A DNA stretch of 64,000 nucleotides from Bradyrhizobium sp. AZCC 2262 (lineage in GTDB: Bacteria > Pseudomonadota > Alphaproteobacteria > Rhizobiales > Xanthobacteraceae), in assembly GCF_036924535.1 (NCBI RefSeq), contig NZ_JAZHRT010000001.1, positions 5,766,001 through 5,830,000 of the forward strand, in the 5' to 3' direction. How positions within the stretch are numbered: position 1 is the first letter of the stretch; each line of letters opens with the position of its first letter. Below, piece after piece: positions 63,148 through 64,000 of this stretch. A model generated the notes under the pieces. It was not told the origin of the DNA, made no database searches, and saw only the letters and a list, made by a program, of their open reading frames with translations. The position numbers and the translations under genes are program-made.

Positions 63148-64000
63148 ATGGCCGATGGCGTCGCACGGCCGATAAGCCCGGCAGAGCGGATCGACGCCAT
63201 CGACGTATTGCGGGGCGTTGCCTTGCTTGGCGTTCTTGCAATCAACGTCGTGACGATATTTCGCGTTTCGATCTTTGAACGGTTCCTTTCCCACCAGCCT
63301 ACGAGATCGCCGATCGACAGGGCCGTCGAAACGATCTTGATGCTGTTCGTCGATCTGAAGGCGCTTGCGCTGTTTTCGCTGCTGTTCGGCACGGGCCTTG
63401 CCATCCAGTTCGAGCGGCTTGCAAAGAGCGAGCGCCGCACGTCGCTGCTCGTGCGCCGGCTCGTTGTGTTGCTGGCGTTCGGGCTGATTCATCTTTGCCT
63501 GATATGGAACGGCGACATTCTCACCGAATATGCGCTTGCCGGCCTGATCGTCCTGCCGTTCCTGTTTGGTCCGCGCTGGCTGCTGGCGCTCGCCGCGCTG
63601 GCGTCTCTCGGATTGTACCTTGAGATGCAGGTCTTTCCCCCGTCCGGATGGTGGCCCGGCACGGTCGCGCTAAGGCAGGATATCGCGGAGGCGCATCGCA
63701 TCTATCCGACGGGCGGCTTCCTCGACGTGCTGGCATTCCGGCTTCGCGAGCTTCCCCTTTTCGCTTCCCTGCACGCCTTTATCTTTCCGCGCACGATCGG
63801 GTTGTTTCTTCTCGGCGCGTTCGCCTGGCGCACCGGCATTCTGCGAAAACCGCCTCACCATCTGCTCTTCTCGATCGCCGCCGCGTGTATCAGCCTTGGC
63901 GCGGCATTGATCCTTTTCGAGGCCGGCGGCTACATTAGGGTCGGCCGGATCGGCACCCTGGCGGAACCTCTCGGCACCATCCTGCTGGCACTGGGCTATG
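63148..64000 (+). CDS. DUF418/YeiB-family membrane protein, cut by window end
   Basis: The ATG at 63148 opens MADGVARPISPAERIDAIDV and continues LRGVALLGVLAINVVTIF, the typical N-terminus of DUF418/YeiB membrane proteins. At least 284 codons run without a stop to the end of the window. Several hydrophobic helices follow (ALALFSLLFGTGLAIQFERL, LVVLLAFGLIHLCLIW, GLIVLPFLFGPRWLLALAAL). The C-terminal DUF418 part lies outside. The function is unknown; family members are inner-membrane proteins. Confidence 0.85.
   Translation, partial: MADGVARPISPAERIDAIDVLRGVALLGVLAINVVTIFRVSIFERFLSHQPTRSPIDRAVETILMLFVDLKALALFSLLFGTGLAIQFERLAKSERRTSLLVRRLVVLLAFGLIHLCLIWNGDILTEYALAGLIVLPFLFGPRWLLALAALASLGLYLEMQVFPPSGWWPGTVALRQDIAEAHRIYPTGGFLDVLAFRLRELPLFASLHAFIFPRTIGLFLLGAFAWRTGILRKPPHHLLFSIAAACISLGAALILFEAGGYIRVGRIGTLAEPLGTILLALGY

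Overview
The window looks like chromosome of an alphaproteobacterium of the Bradyrhizobium/Rhodopseudomonas group. The signs are high GC, dense operons of ABC, tripartite and MFS uptake systems with aromatic and amine catabolism, a kinase/phosphatase fusion beside a formate/nitrite channel, and dispersed palindromic intergenic repeats of rhizobial type. No complete rRNA or tRNA gene, plasmid origin or CRISPR array is visible.

From 1 to 18 kb there are three accessory catabolic blocks. (a) An intradiol ring-cleavage dioxygenase, an SDR, a beta-keto acid cleavage enzyme and a quinone-oxidoreductase-like MDR form one operon. A LacI regulator diverges from it across two identical palindromic operators 22 bp apart. 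(b) A LysR regulator, a catalase, an HD-domain hydrolase and a GlxA/AraC regulator follow. (c) A guanidine-utilisation operon holds an ABC importer, two DUF1989 carboxyguanidine deiminase subunits and a urea/guanidine carboxylase. It is preceded by a well-conserved guanidine-I (ykkC) riboswitch with an intrinsic terminator. The carboxylase is split by a single-base frameshift, and no allophanate hydrolase follows.

From 18 to 22 kb lies a decayed mobile-element junction. It holds a tyrosine-integrase C-terminal remnant beside a 49-nt 3' fragment of tRNA-Met(CAT), a hydantoinase-like remnant, a twice-frameshifted large serine recombinase, a small accessory ORF, and a 49-nt 3' fragment of tRNA-Arg(CCG).

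From 22 to 35.5 kb a nine-gene operon codes for a Tat-type solute-binding protein, two permeases, two non-identical MalK-type ATPases, a molybdopterin oxidoreductase, a class-I glutamine amidotransferase, a glutamine-synthetase-like ligase and an amidase. A MocR (GntR plus aminotransferase) regulator is divergent. The set suggests import and gamma-glutamylation-type breakdown of an amine. The two ATPases carry complementary motif defects that would make one ATP site canonical and one degenerate.

From 35.5 to 64 kb the content is more ordinary: an O-methyltransferase/MOSC chimera, an orphan Bug-type binding protein, a vanAB-like Rieske demethylase with its GntR regulator, two GMC oxidoreductases, an SMP-30 lactonase, a mandelate-racemase-family enzyme, a cupin, a GST-like protein, an intracellular PHA depolymerase, orphan binding proteins, the kinase/phosphatase plus formate/nitrite channel pair, envelope proteins, an MFS carrier with its AraC regulator, malonyl-CoA decarboxylase and a DUF418 membrane protein cut by the window end.
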